DNA of 64,000 nucleotides from an uncultured Clostridium sp. (GTDB lineage: Bacteria > Bacillota > Clostridia > TANB77 > CAG-508), in the NCBI GenBank assembly GCA_900553015.1, contig USBY01000005.1, forward strand, positions 1 through 64,000, written 5' to 3'. The notes below the pieces were generated by a model. That model did no database searches and was not told the DNA's origin. It worked only from the letters and a program-made list of their open reading frames with translations. Made by a program: the position numbers and the translations under genes. Below are positions 19,443 to 28,266 of the stretch, in pieces; position 1 is the first letter of the stretch; the number at the start of each line of letters is the position of its first letter.

Positions 19443-21254
19443 TTAATCATTAAATATTTCGTAGAATTCTTTTTCTGTTATTTTCTCTTTTTCTAGCAAT
19501 ACATTTGCAACTGCATCTAATTTATCTCTGTGCTCTATTAATAGCTTTTGAGCATTTCTGTATGCGGTATCTATTAATATCTTTATTTCTGCACCTATCG
19601 CATCTTGCATCTTTTCACCATATAAAATCATCTGGTTTGGATTTTCTGAATCTTTTAAAGATATTGGTCCAATTGTATCACTCATTCCATAAACAGTAAT
19701 CATATCCTTTGCAATGTTTGTTGCAACTTCTAAATCATTACTTGCACCTGTTGATATATCATCTAAAACTAATTTTTCTGCTGCTCTACCACCTAATAAT
19801 GCAATTAATTTTTCTTCCATTTCTGTTTTTGAAATATAGTATTTATCTTCGTTACTCTTGTACATTGTATATCCACCAGCAACACCTCTAGGTATAATAG
19901 AAACTTCTTTTATATCATTTTGTGTTTCTAGATATCTACTTACTACTGCATGTCCAGCTTCATGGTATGCTGTTAGTTTCTTATCTTTTTCTGATACGAC
20001 TCTACTATGTTTTTCAAGTCCTACTGTAACTTTCTTAATTGCCTCTTCTATATCATCTCTAGTAATAGAATCATGTTTATTTATTGTTGCTATAATTGCT
20101 GCTTCATTTAAAATATTAGCAAGCTCTGCACCAGTAAATCCTGCTGTATCTTCTGCAATATCTTTAAAGTCAACATTTTCATCAATCTTTTTATCTTTGC
20201 TATGAATTTTTAGTATTTCTTCTCTTCCTTTTTGATCAGGTGAATTTATTATAATTTGTCTATCAAATCTACCAGGTCTTAATAATGCTTTATCTAACAT
20301 TTCTGGTCTGTTTGTAGCTGCTAATACAATAATTGTTTCATCAGAATCAAACCCATCCATTTCTACAAGTAATTGATTTAATGTTTGGTTATTCTCTGAT
20401 TCTGCTCCACTTGCATTTGTTCTTCTTGCTCCAATTGCATCTATCTCATCAATAAATACAATACATGGAGCCATCTTTCTTGCTTTTTCAAATAATTTTC
20501 TAACTCTAGAAGCACCAAGTCCTGCAAACATTTCTATGAATTCCGAACCACTCATAGATATAAATGGTACATTTGCTTCTCCTGCAATAGCTTTAGCAAT
20601 TAATGTTTTACCTGTACCTGGTTTACCACAAAGTAAAACTCCTCTTGGTACTTTAGCTCCCATTTTATAAAATTCTTCTGGTTTCTTTAAGAAATTAACT
20701 ATTTCAACCATTTCTTCTTTTTCTTCGTCAAGTCCTGCTACATCTTCAAATCTTACATTGGTATCTTTTTCTTCGCTATCATATACTTTACCTTTATCAC
20801 CAAGACCTTGCATTTTAAACAACATTATTATTAATGCAATCATTAATAAAGTTGGTAAAACTGTAAAAATAGTATCTCCTATTGAAAGTAATACATTTGG
20901 CCTATTTTGAATTACTTCCATTTCATTTCCTTGCTCTACTTTTGTTTGAACATATTCTGTAAATGCTTGCAAACTTGGTACAATAGTAGTTTTTTCTTCT
21001 TCTTCATCTTTTAACTTAACTTTTACTGTAGTACTTCCAGTTGTTAGTTCTATTTTTTCTACTGTATTATTATTTATATTTTGAATTAATTCTGTATATG
21101 GTAACACCAATTCATTTTCTTTTTCACCATTATTGCTATAGATTAAATAGGATACTATAGCCAAAGCAATAATAATTACTAATAATATTATAGAAGAAAT
21201 CCAAAACTTTTTTGAATCATTGTTCTTATCTTTGTTCTTATTTGAATTTTCCAT
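19443..21254 (-). CDS. ftsH: ATP-dependent zinc metalloprotease FtsH
   Basis: 603 aa membrane AAA+ protease. Two transmembrane segments (about 17-40 and 126-147) flank an external domain. Walker A GKPGTGKT is at about 210-217, Walker B is in CIVFIDEIDA, the SRH arginines are in RPGRFDRQ, and the zinc site HEAGH is at about 431-435. It degrades membrane and regulatory proteins. The ATG at 21254 is preferred; a TTG one codon earlier has slightly tighter spacing to GGAGG. It is last in a femX-alr-DUF1189-ftsH run. Confidence 0.97.
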   Translation of the reverse strand: MENSNKNKDKNNDSKKFWISSIILLVIIIALAIVSYLIYSNNGEKENELVLPYTELIQNINNNTVEKIELTTGSTTVKVKLKDEEEEKTTIVPSLQAFTEYVQTKVEQGNEMEVIQNRPNVLLSIGDTIFTVLPTLLMIALIIMLFKMQGLGDKGKVYDSEEKDTNVRFEDVAGLDEEKEEMVEIVNFLKKPEEFYKMGAKVPRGVLLCGKPGTGKTLIAKAIAGEANVPFISMSGSEFIEMFAGLGASRVRKLFEKARKMAPCIVFIDEIDAIGARRTNASGAESENNQTLNQLLVEMDGFDSDETIIVLAATNRPEMLDKALLRPGRFDRQIIINSPDQKGREEILKIHSKDKKIDENVDFKDIAEDTAGFTGAELANILNEAAIIATINKHDSITRDDIEEAIKKVTVGLEKHSRVVSEKDKKLTAYHEAGHAVVSRYLETQNDIKEVSIIPRGVAGGYTMYKSNEDKYYISKTEMEEKLIALLGGRAAEKLVLDDISTGASNDLEVATNIAKDMITVYGMSDTIGPISLKDSENPNQMILYGEKMQDAIGAEIKILIDTAYRNAQKLLIEHRDKLDAVANVLLEKEKITEKEFYEIFND

Positions 21255-21274
21255 CAAAATGATATCCTCCTTAT

Positions 21275-22321
21275 CTATACTTCTCCATTAGCTTCTTTTC
21301 CTACATTATTATCTTTCTCTTCTTTTTTATCATTTGATTTATCTTCTTTATTATCTTTTTGTTCATCCTTTTCTTTTGGTTCTTGTTCCTGTTTTTCCTT
21401 TTCTTTTTCCTCTAATTGTTGTTTTAATTCTTTTTGTTTTTGTACTATAGTAGTTAATTCCATCTGTTGTTTAATTAAATTTTGACGTATTAAGAAAACA
21501 GCTGTAATTACATATATATAAGCAATTCCTCTATACATAATATTAAAGTATTTTATTTCAAATCCAGTTGTCATTAGTACTATAGCATATATTAATAAAA
21601 GTATAATTGGTAATGTCATGGCATGTACAGAAATATTTACTAGTGCTGAAACTTTCATTCTTACTCTTAGTAGCATTGCAACAATATTACTTAACAATGC
21701 AAGAATAATTATATCCAATATACTCATAATTAAATATGTTATAAAAAATCCTAAAAATACTGTAAATGCTAAACTAATACATAATGAAATCATATTGATG
21801 CTATTAATATCATTTACAATATCCTGTTTTGTAAACTCACTTTTTCCATATATACTACCAATATCACTCATTGGTATCTCTTGTAAGCCAGTACCTGTAT
21901 AACTATTCTTTAAATATACTTTATCTTTTAGTATTAGCACTCCTATATCATACAAATTTATTTTATCTTTATATTCATTTATTTTTGTTTCATCTAAGTC
22001 TTTGGTATCTGCAATAATTAGTACCTGATCAGCAATATTATCTATTGTAACAGTATCATCACTTTTAACATCTAATATTCCATCTGCATATGAAAAGTCA
22101 GGAATATCATTTGCTATAAAATTCTTTACATTTGGAATTGTGATAACAACTTGTAAGATAGAAAATACTATTGCAATAATTACCGAAAATAGCACAGTTA
22201 ATTTTAGAAAATATAATATTCCTCTTTTCATATTTTCTAATGCAAAATCTTGATATGAATCAAAATTAAATATACTATTTTTTATACTCATAAAAAAACC
22301 TTGTTTTTTAGTTTTTTCCAT
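21275..22321 (-). CDS. DUF1189-type membrane protein
   Basis: 348 aa. A first membrane segment (about 37-60) is followed by an extracellular domain of about 110 residues, then three or four further segments between about 175 and 285, and a long Lys/Glu/Gln coiled tail (about 290-348). This layout fits DUF1189 proteins of Firmicutes, of unknown role. Its ATG overlaps the alr stop (TAATG), so translation is probably coupled. It lies 20 bp from ftsH. Confidence 0.7.
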   Translation of the reverse strand: MEKTKKQGFFMSIKNSIFNFDSYQDFALENMKRGILYFLKLTVLFSVIIAIVFSILQVVITIPNVKNFIANDIPDFSYADGILDVKSDDTVTIDNIADQVLIIADTKDLDETKINEYKDKINLYDIGVLILKDKVYLKNSYTGTGLQEIPMSDIGSIYGKSEFTKQDIVNDINSINMISLCISLAFTVFLGFFITYLIMSILDIIILALLSNIVAMLLRVRMKVSALVNISVHAMTLPIILLLIYAIVLMTTGFEIKYFNIMYRGIAYIYVITAVFLIRQNLIKQQMELTTIVQKQKELKQQLEEKEKEKQEQEPKEKDEQKDNKEDKSNDKKEEKDNNVGKEANGEV

Positions 22322-23427
22322 TATTTATATAACCTCCTAACTGAAGAATCTACATATAAAGGATTTGCATTCATTTTAACTTTTTCCCCTATTTTAAAAT
22401 CTTCTCCTGTTATATCTACAGTAACATGATACATTCCGATTCTTCCTAGTATTGGATATCTTTTGTTATTTATTTCTACATATAATTTTGTATCTTTAAA
22501 CAATCTCTTTATTGCTTGTATTACATCTCTTACTTTGTTTCCAAATGATAACATATCACTTGAAAGTTTCATATGATACCCTTCTGCATACCCTGTTGGT
22601 ACAATAGCAATCTTAGTTTCTTTTTTAGTTTTATAAGTATTGGAATAACCTATATTCCAACCTTTTGGCAAATTTTTTATCTCAGAAATTTCGCTTTCTA
22701 AATAACCAATCTTTTTAAGTCCTAACTTATTTGCTACTGCAACTCTTCCTAAAAAAGCAGATCCTATTCTTACTGCATTTAGATTCATCTGAGGAAATCT
22801 TATAAATGCTGAAGAATTTGATATATGTTTTATAGGGATATTAATTTTATTCTCTTCTATTATTTTTAGGACTTCTAAAAATCTTTCATATTGTAGGTTT
22901 GTCCATTTTTCTTTGTAAAAAGATGTAGAAAAATGAGAGAAAATCCCTTCGATTGTTACAAATTTTTGTAACTCTTTTATATCTTTAATTATTCTTTCTG
23001 TATCAGTATATAAATATCCATATCTTCCAAATCCAGTATCTATTTTTATATGAACTTTAGGATTTTTATTTATTCTTTTTATAATTTTAATTAATGCATC
23101 TTTTGCTTCTGTGCTTCCAATTGTTATAGTAATATTATTTTTTACCATATCCTCTAGTTCTTGCTCTATTGCTGTACTCGACATCATTAAAATATCTTCT
23201 TTTATTCCGGCTTCACGCAATTTTATAGCTTCTTCTGTGCTTGCAACAGCTAAATAATCTATTCCGTTATCTATTAAAAAATTGGCATATTCTTCTAAAC
23301 CTAACCCATAACCGTTGGATTTTACGATTGCTATTATTTTTAATTTATCATTTATTCTTTTTGCATATTCTTTTATCTGTTTTATATTATGCTTTAAATC
23401 TTGCTTTTCTATAACTAAAATGCCCAT
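22321..23427 (-). CDS. alr: Alanine racemase
   Basis: 368 aa fold-type III PLP enzyme. The PLP lysine is Lys36 in IVKSNGYGLG; the second catalytic Tyr is in GYAEGYHM near residue 268. It makes D-alanine for peptidoglycan. The usual C-terminal RVSMDQ-like element reads RIGMYHVTVD, a divergent form, so a related amino-acid racemase activity is possible. It sits between femX and DUF1189 in an envelope operon, with AGGAG before its ATG. Confidence 0.9.
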   Translation of the reverse strand: MGILVIEKQDLKHNIKQIKEYAKRINDKLKIIAIVKSNGYGLGLEEYANFLIDNGIDYLAVASTEEAIKLREAGIKEDILMMSSTAIEQELEDMVKNNITITIGSTEAKDALIKIIKRINKNPKVHIKIDTGFGRYGYLYTDTERIIKDIKELQKFVTIEGIFSHFSTSFYKEKWTNLQYERFLEVLKIIEENKINIPIKHISNSSAFIRFPQMNLNAVRIGSAFLGRVAVANKLGLKKIGYLESEISEIKNLPKGWNIGYSNTYKTKKETKIAIVPTGYAEGYHMKLSSDMLSFGNKVRDVIQAIKRLFKDTKLYVEINNKRYPILGRIGMYHVTVDITGEDFKIGEKVKMNANPLYVDSSVRRLYK

Positions 23428-23467
23428 CTTTTCTCCTCTTATGAACTTTAAGCTCCGTCCCTAAAGT

Positions 23468-24532
23468 TTATTTTTTATGTCTATTCATTAAAAGGCTTCT
23501 AACTCTTTTAAACACTGTTTCTGATATTTTATATAATTTATATCTTACTGGTGAGTAATCCATGTGAAGTTCTCCTATAAATTCTGTGAATTCTGCACCA
23601 AAACCTTGTTTAAATCTATATAATCCATATTGAGGATGATTCTCGTCTACAACGCCTGAAACTCCTCTTAGGTCATATATATCGTCTCCTCTAGAAATTG
23701 CAAGTTTTATCATTTCCCATTGTAATAAATAATTTGGCATTAGATTTCTGTGTTCATTACTACTTGCTCCATATAAATACCAAGTTTTATTACCATACAT
23801 AATAGGTATAACTCCAGAAATTGGTTTACCATCATAATATGCCATTAATACTTTCATATGTTCTGGTGCTAATGCATCATACATTTGCTCGAAGTATTCT
23901 AATGGTCTTATCATAAACCCATCTCTTTTACCTGTTTCTATCATTATTCTATGGAAATCTTTTAAATCTTCTCTATTTCCATCTTTTACAGTAACTCCTT
24001 TTCTTCCTGCTAGTCTTACATTATATCTTGTTTTTGAATGAAATGCTTTAAATATTTCATCTTCTGTTTTTCCCTTTATATCTAATCTAAATACATATCT
24101 AGGTTGAATTTCGTCTCTAAAATCTTTTGCGTCATCTTTTATTTTATAACCTAGTTTTGTTACTATATCTCTAAATTCTTTATCATCACTTTTTATATCT
24201 GGCTCTATTTTTAATACCATTGCATGATATTTTTTAGCTAATTCTTCTGCGCCATCTGTTAATTGCTTTAAAACTTTTTCATCGTGAATATCGCAAACTG
24301 GTCCTCTTGATGAATACATTAAATATCCGAAAATTGGTATTTTTCTAAGTAAAACACTTAATGAACCTATTATATTATTATTCTCATCTTCAGCTAAAAT
24401 AACTTCATTTTTCCAAAAATTTTTAACTTTTGCCCATTCTAAAGATTGTTGAAAATTACATCTTTCATGATGTTCCAAAAATTCAGTGTATTTTTGTCTA
24501 TCTTCTTTACTATTCATATCTAAAAATCTCAA
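23468..24532 (-). CDS. FemAB/FemX-type peptidyltransferase (peptidoglycan bridge formation)
   Basis: 354 aa. Two GNAT-like halves are seen: NFQQSLEWAKVKN and the paired SSRGPVCD strand in the first, and KTRYNVRLAGRKGV, GAVIPI-like SGVIPIMYG and YLLQWEMIKLAISRG in the second. Family members add amino acids from aminoacyl-tRNA to the stem peptide. The start is TTG at 24532, with GGAGG exactly 7 bp upstream; the next in-frame ATG would be 22 bp away. First gene of the alr-DUF1189-ftsH run. Confidence 0.88.
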   Translation of the reverse strand: MRFLDMNSKEDRQKYTEFLEHHERCNFQQSLEWAKVKNFWKNEVILAEDENNNIIGSLSVLLRKIPIFGYLMYSSRGPVCDIHDEKVLKQLTDGAEELAKKYHAMVLKIEPDIKSDDKEFRDIVTKLGYKIKDDAKDFRDEIQPRYVFRLDIKGKTEDEIFKAFHSKTRYNVRLAGRKGVTVKDGNREDLKDFHRIMIETGKRDGFMIRPLEYFEQMYDALAPEHMKVLMAYYDGKPISGVIPIMYGNKTWYLYGASSNEHRNLMPNYLLQWEMIKLAISRGDDIYDLRGVSGVVDENHPQYGLYRFKQGFGAEFTEFIGELHMDYSPVRYKLYKISETVFKRVRSLLMNRHKK

Positions 24533-24606
24533 TTTAATTCCTCCAATGTATATCTATTTTCATTTTCATATTTTACACTAACTATCTTTTTTTTACAAGT
24601 ATTTTT

Positions 24607-24632
24607 CCCCTATTTAAACATTTAAATAGGGG
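24607..24632. repeat. Perfect palindromic hairpin
   Basis: CCCCTATTTAAA and TTTAAATAGGGG flank a 2-nt centre. It lies between the small spore-type gene and femX. No T-run follows on the minus strand, so termination is not certain. Confidence 0.6.
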
Positions 24633-24683
24633 AAGTAATTAGATATGTTTGATTAAAACTTTTTAATAAGTAATTTTGAAATA

Positions 24684-24833
24684 TTAACAACATCTAGAAT
24701 TTCCAAAGCTTGTAAATAGTAATAAGAATATGATTATAAAGAATAATATTTCGCTATCTCCACATCCACAGCACATATTTCCAAATAATCCTCCATTATT
24801 ACATCCGCAGTTTGATCCTCTATCTTCTTGCAT
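24684..24833 (-). CDS. Small Cys-rich spore-type membrane peptide (49 aa)
   Basis: Encodes MQEDRGSNCGCNNGGLFG, then NMCCGCGD, a hydrophobic segment (EILFFIIIFLLLF) and a C-terminal RCC. GGAGGG lies 8 bp before the ATG. The pattern of Gly/Cys-rich head plus one hydrophobic helix resembles the small YjcZ-like sporulation peptides of Firmicutes. Seven cysteines suggest cross-linking or metal binding. It is followed by a perfect hairpin, then femX. Confidence 0.7.
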   Translation of the reverse strand: MQEDRGSNCGCNNGGLFGNMCCGCGDSEILFFIIIFLLLFTSFGNSRCC

Positions 24834-25066
24834 TCTCTTCCCTCCCATCTTTAATTAAGCCTAAACTTGCTTTTTATTGTGTAAGAAAAAAGTTAAGTTT
24901 CCTAGCCCGTGCGATTGCAGTGCAGTCTACACTTTTGGCGAAGCCACTTTTTTATATGATATATTATGCGAATTTCATTTTTTATGTTACAATATAGAAG
25001 TAATATCAATCTTAAACTTAACTAAATATGATATAATTTTACAAAATTAATAAAGAGGTGATTTTT

Positions 25067-27478
25067 TTGGAACTACTTGCTCCTGCTGGAGATTTTGAGT
25101 GTTTAAAAGCTGCCGTTCAAAATGGTGCAGATAGTGTGTATTTTGGTGCAAGCTCTTTTAGTGCTCGTGCTTTTGCAAATAATTTTGACAATGAAGCTTT
25201 AGAAATGGCAATTAACTATGCAAAATTAAGAAATGTAAAAACACATTTAACATTAAATACACTAATTACAGATAATGAATTTGAAGATGCTGTAAAACTT
25301 GCAGAACATGCTTATAATTGTGGAATAGATGCAATTATCGTACAAGATTTTGGACTTGCACGTTATCTAATCAAAAATTTCCCTGGTCTTGATGTCCATG
25401 GTAGTACTCAAATGACTATTCATAATTTAGAATGTGTGCAAACTTTAGAAAAATTTGGTTTTAAAAGAGCTGTTCTTTCTAGAGAATTACCTATTTCTGA
25501 AATATATGATATTTGCCATAAAACAAATATAGAAACAGAAGTATTTATTCATGGTGCTTTGTGCCTATCTTATTCAGGTCAATGTTTAATGTCTAGCATG
25601 ATAGGTGGTCGTTCTGGCAACAGAGGTAAATGTGCTCAACCATGTAGGTTACCCTATAAAGTAAAAGATATAGATTCTTCTTTTAAATATTTAATGAGTC
25701 CTAAAGATTTATGTGGACTAGAATTTATACCTAAATTAATTGATGCAGGTGTTACTTGTTTTAAAATAGAAGGTCGAATGAAAAAGCCAGAATATGTGGC
25801 AACAGTTACAAGAATTTATCGTAAATACATAGATAAATGCTTAAATAAAGAAGATTATGAAATAGATCAAAAAGATATAGATGATTTACTTCAAGTTTTT
25901 AATAGAGGAGGTTTTTCATCTGGTCATCTTAAAAATTCTCCAAATACAGACTTTGTTTATCCAGAAAAACCTAATAATGCTGGAATATATATAGGTAATA
26001 TTTCTAATTATTCTGCTCACAAAGGGTATGTTTCTTTTACATTAAAAGACGGACTTTCAATTGGAGATATTATTTCATTTGATAATGATCATAAAAAATA
26101 TACCGTTTCTGAATTAATGAAAGGTGGATTAAATTTATCTTCTGCAGATAAAGGTGATAAAGTTACTATTGGTAGAATGAAAGGAAAAATATCAATTGGT
26201 GCTAAAATATATAAATTAACAAGTAAAAGTTTATTTAATACTGCAAATTCTTCTTTTACAAATACTGAAAATATCAAGACTTATTTAAATGCAAATATTA
26301 CAATAAAAGAAGGAGAACCAATTGTATTAAGAGTTTCTACTATTAATAATAATGATAGTATATATAATAATATTACAGTGACCGAAAATTCTGAAAGCTT
26401 TCCTGTTCAAGCAATTAATAAACCATTAGATATAGAAAGAATTATTACACAATTAAAAAAGACTTCTAATACACAATTTGAATTTAATGATATTAATGTT
26501 CAGTTAGATTCGAATTTGTTTATACCTAATATAAGTATTATAAATGAACTTAGAAGACAAGCTTTAGCTAATATAGAAACTTGTGCTATACAAAAATTCA
26601 AAAGAAATTTAGATATAAAATACTCTCCAACTAGCAGTATTGCACCACAAGTTACACAAAAGGATATATCTGTTTGCTTTAACATTTTAGATGAAACATT
26701 AGATTATACAAAGCTTAATAATTTTAGTAAAGCGTATATTCCTTTAAAATATTTTTATAATAATAAATATTTTGAGATTATTAATACAATTGCCAAAAAA
26801 GCTGATATTTATGTGTATATGCCAATTATAATTCGTGGTAATTATAAAAATTTATTAGCTAATTATTTAAGATCTGCTATAGAAAACTTTGATGTTAAAG
26901 GTATTGTTTTTTCTAATATTGGAAATGTTGAATATTTAAAATTTATTAAAGAACAATATGGTAACACATTAAAATTAATATCAAATTATACTTTAAATGT
27001 TTTTAATAATAATACTGTAAAAGAGTTACTTGATTATGACATTGATTTAATAGAAATTTCACCAGAATTAAATAAAACTAATATTTCAGCACTTTGTAAT
27101 TCTTATGGCAATAATTTAGAAGTATTTGCATATGGAAAACTTCCAGTAATGAATACAAATTACTGCTTTTTGGGTAAATCTAATAAATGCTATCCAAATT
27201 GTGATAAAAAATGTTTTGATACTTCTAAAAAATATGCTTTAGTTGATAGATTAGGTTTTGAATTCAGATTTATTCCTGATAATATTCAAACTATTACAAC
27301 TGTTTTTAATAGTAGAATTACATCTATTGAAACAAAATATTTTAATGTTAAATCATGTAGAATCAATATTTTAGATGAAAATATTGATGAAATTAATGAA
27401 GTTATACATACTGTTTCAAAAGGAAACAGATTAGAAGGAAATATGTATACAAACGGTAATTTAAACAGAGAAATATAG
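25067..27478 (+). CDS. U32 family protein (RlhA-like) with C-terminal extension
   Basis: 803 aa. It opens ELLAPAGDFECLKAAVQNGAD, the U32 signature, and has GALCLSYSGQCLMSS and GKCAQPCRLPY, whose four cysteines match the iron-sulfur ligands known in RlhA-type rRNA hydroxylases. The second half (about 400-800) contains a DUF3656-like region and a further Cys cluster (CYPNCDKKC). Start: AGGTGA is followed 5 bp later by TTG at 25067, giving the usual M-ELLAPAG start; the GTG at 25058 is part of the RBS. It likely modifies 23S rRNA. Confidence 0.87.
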   Translation: MELLAPAGDFECLKAAVQNGADSVYFGASSFSARAFANNFDNEALEMAINYAKLRNVKTHLTLNTLITDNEFEDAVKLAEHAYNCGIDAIIVQDFGLARYLIKNFPGLDVHGSTQMTIHNLECVQTLEKFGFKRAVLSRELPISEIYDICHKTNIETEVFIHGALCLSYSGQCLMSSMIGGRSGNRGKCAQPCRLPYKVKDIDSSFKYLMSPKDLCGLEFIPKLIDAGVTCFKIEGRMKKPEYVATVTRIYRKYIDKCLNKEDYEIDQKDIDDLLQVFNRGGFSSGHLKNSPNTDFVYPEKPNNAGIYIGNISNYSAHKGYVSFTLKDGLSIGDIISFDNDHKKYTVSELMKGGLNLSSADKGDKVTIGRMKGKISIGAKIYKLTSKSLFNTANSSFTNTENIKTYLNANITIKEGEPIVLRVSTINNNDSIYNNITVTENSESFPVQAINKPLDIERIITQLKKTSNTQFEFNDINVQLDSNLFIPNISIINELRRQALANIETCAIQKFKRNLDIKYSPTSSIAPQVTQKDISVCFNILDETLDYTKLNNFSKAYIPLKYFYNNKYFEIINTIAKKADIYVYMPIIIRGNYKNLLANYLRSAIENFDVKGIVFSNIGNVEYLKFIKEQYGNTLKLISNYTLNVFNNNTVKELLDYDIDLIEISPELNKTNISALCNSYGNNLEVFAYGKLPVMNTNYCFLGKSNKCYPNCDKKCFDTSKKYALVDRLGFEFRFIPDNIQTITTVFNSRITSIETKYFNVKSCRINILDENIDEINEVIHTVSKGNRLEGNMYTNGNLNREI

Positions 27479-27493
27479 ATACACAGAAATTTT

Positions 27494-27562
27494 GGACGTT
27501 CCTCGGGATTTGAGGACGTTCCTTTTTCCCGTTTCGGGATTTGGGGACGTTCCTTTTTTCCC
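27494..27562. repeat. Dispersed repeat R1 (GGGATTTGGGGACGTTCC family)
   Basis: Three head-to-tail GGACGTTCC units, two preceded by CGGGATTTG. It lies between convergent genes. Related blocks occur at 39977, 47139 and 50305. Confidence 0.8.
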
Positions 27563-27616
27563 TATCAAAAATATATTTTTCAAATTATCAAATAGATACA
27601 ACGCCAATACAACGCC

Positions 27617-27650
27617 AACAGGCAGACACTTTTTACGGTGTCTGCCTGTT
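27617..27650. repeat. Hairpin repeat H1 (CAGGCAGACAC family)
   Basis: AACAGGCAGACAC, an 8-nt loop (TTTTTACG), then GTGTCTGCCTGTT. A TTTTTT run follows on the plus strand, so it can terminate the U32 transcript. The same hairpin recurs at 29921-29974, so the two flank orphan gene E and the IS. Confidence 0.85.
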
Positions 27651-27722
27651 TTTTGGCTCCTTTCTGCCATATGTTGTATTTCAAACACATGGACTTTGTG
27701 CTAATTTAGAAGAAAACTCTCT

Positions 27723-27980
27723 TTACTTACCGAAGTTTTCTTCAAGATACTCACACACACAATCTGCAACTGCGATATCTGCAATTCCAGCAGTGTCTTT
27801 CTGAGAATATCTATAAACAGTCTTTTTGTTTCCATCCGGAAAACCAACTGTGATTCCCATAATAAGAATCGTTTTCGAATATTCTCCATCCGACTTCAAT
27901 AGATATGCGTTTTCCCCAAACATCTCATCTTTTAACAAGGTGTAAGTGATGCCGCTTGCGGTTGTGAATGTCAGTTTCAT
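27723..27980 (-). CDS. Orphan gene E, unknown function
   Basis: 85 aa, opening MKLTFTTASGITYTLLKDEM and ending EYLEENFGK; not recognised. Mixed beta strands are likely, with no membrane segment. AAAGGAA lies just before the ATG at 27980. The open frame runs on to 28139, but that part crosses an IS boundary at 28100 and has no RBS, so it is excluded. The promoter (28056-28084) is intact because the IS inserted 16 bp upstream of the -35 box. It has a G+C-richer composition and is flanked by two copies of one hairpin. Confidence 0.72.
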   Translation of the reverse strand: MKLTFTTASGITYTLLKDEMFGENAYLLKSDGEYSKTILIMGITVGFPDGNKKTVYRYSQKDTAGIADIAVADCVCEYLEENFGK

Positions 27981-28055
27981 GTTGTTCCTTTCTGCCATCG
28001 ATTGCATTGCATATCGTATGGACTTTGTGGCAAAAAATTTGTTACTGTATCTATT

Positions 28056-28084
28056 ATTATACCACATTTTATGTAAATTTTCAA
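28056..28084 (-). promoter_or_regulatory. Promoter of orphan gene E
   Basis: Minus strand TTGAAA, 17 bp, TATAAT, continuing AATAGATA. Same architecture as the promoters of the other orphan cassettes. Confidence 0.78.
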
Positions 28085-28231
28085 ATATTGACCTACTCTT
28101 GTATGAGTTTTGTTCGTTGGGGTTTCCCTTAGATTTCAATATTTTTGAGCACTAATTTATAATTTGATTCAAGTTTGTTTGATTTAAACTAGTCATAGTT
28201 TAATATAATTTTTATTAAAAAACAACCTTAA

Positions 28232-28266
28232 TAAGCCAAATTTCATTTTTATGTTTGGCTTTTTTA
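28232..28266. terminator. Hairpin at the downstream end of the IS
   Basis: AAGCCAAA and TTTGGCTTTTTT pair across a loop. The T-run is on the plus strand, so it would stop transcription entering the element from outside; it also lies at the transposase stop. Confidence 0.55.

Noticed and set aside
24812..24997. 61-codon plus-strand frame
   Set aside because: No RBS; it is antisense to the start of the small Cys-rich gene and has no protein features.
27981..28139. N-terminal extension of orphan gene E
   Set aside because: It crosses the IS boundary at 28100/28101 and the gene's own promoter; the ATG at 27980 has the RBS.
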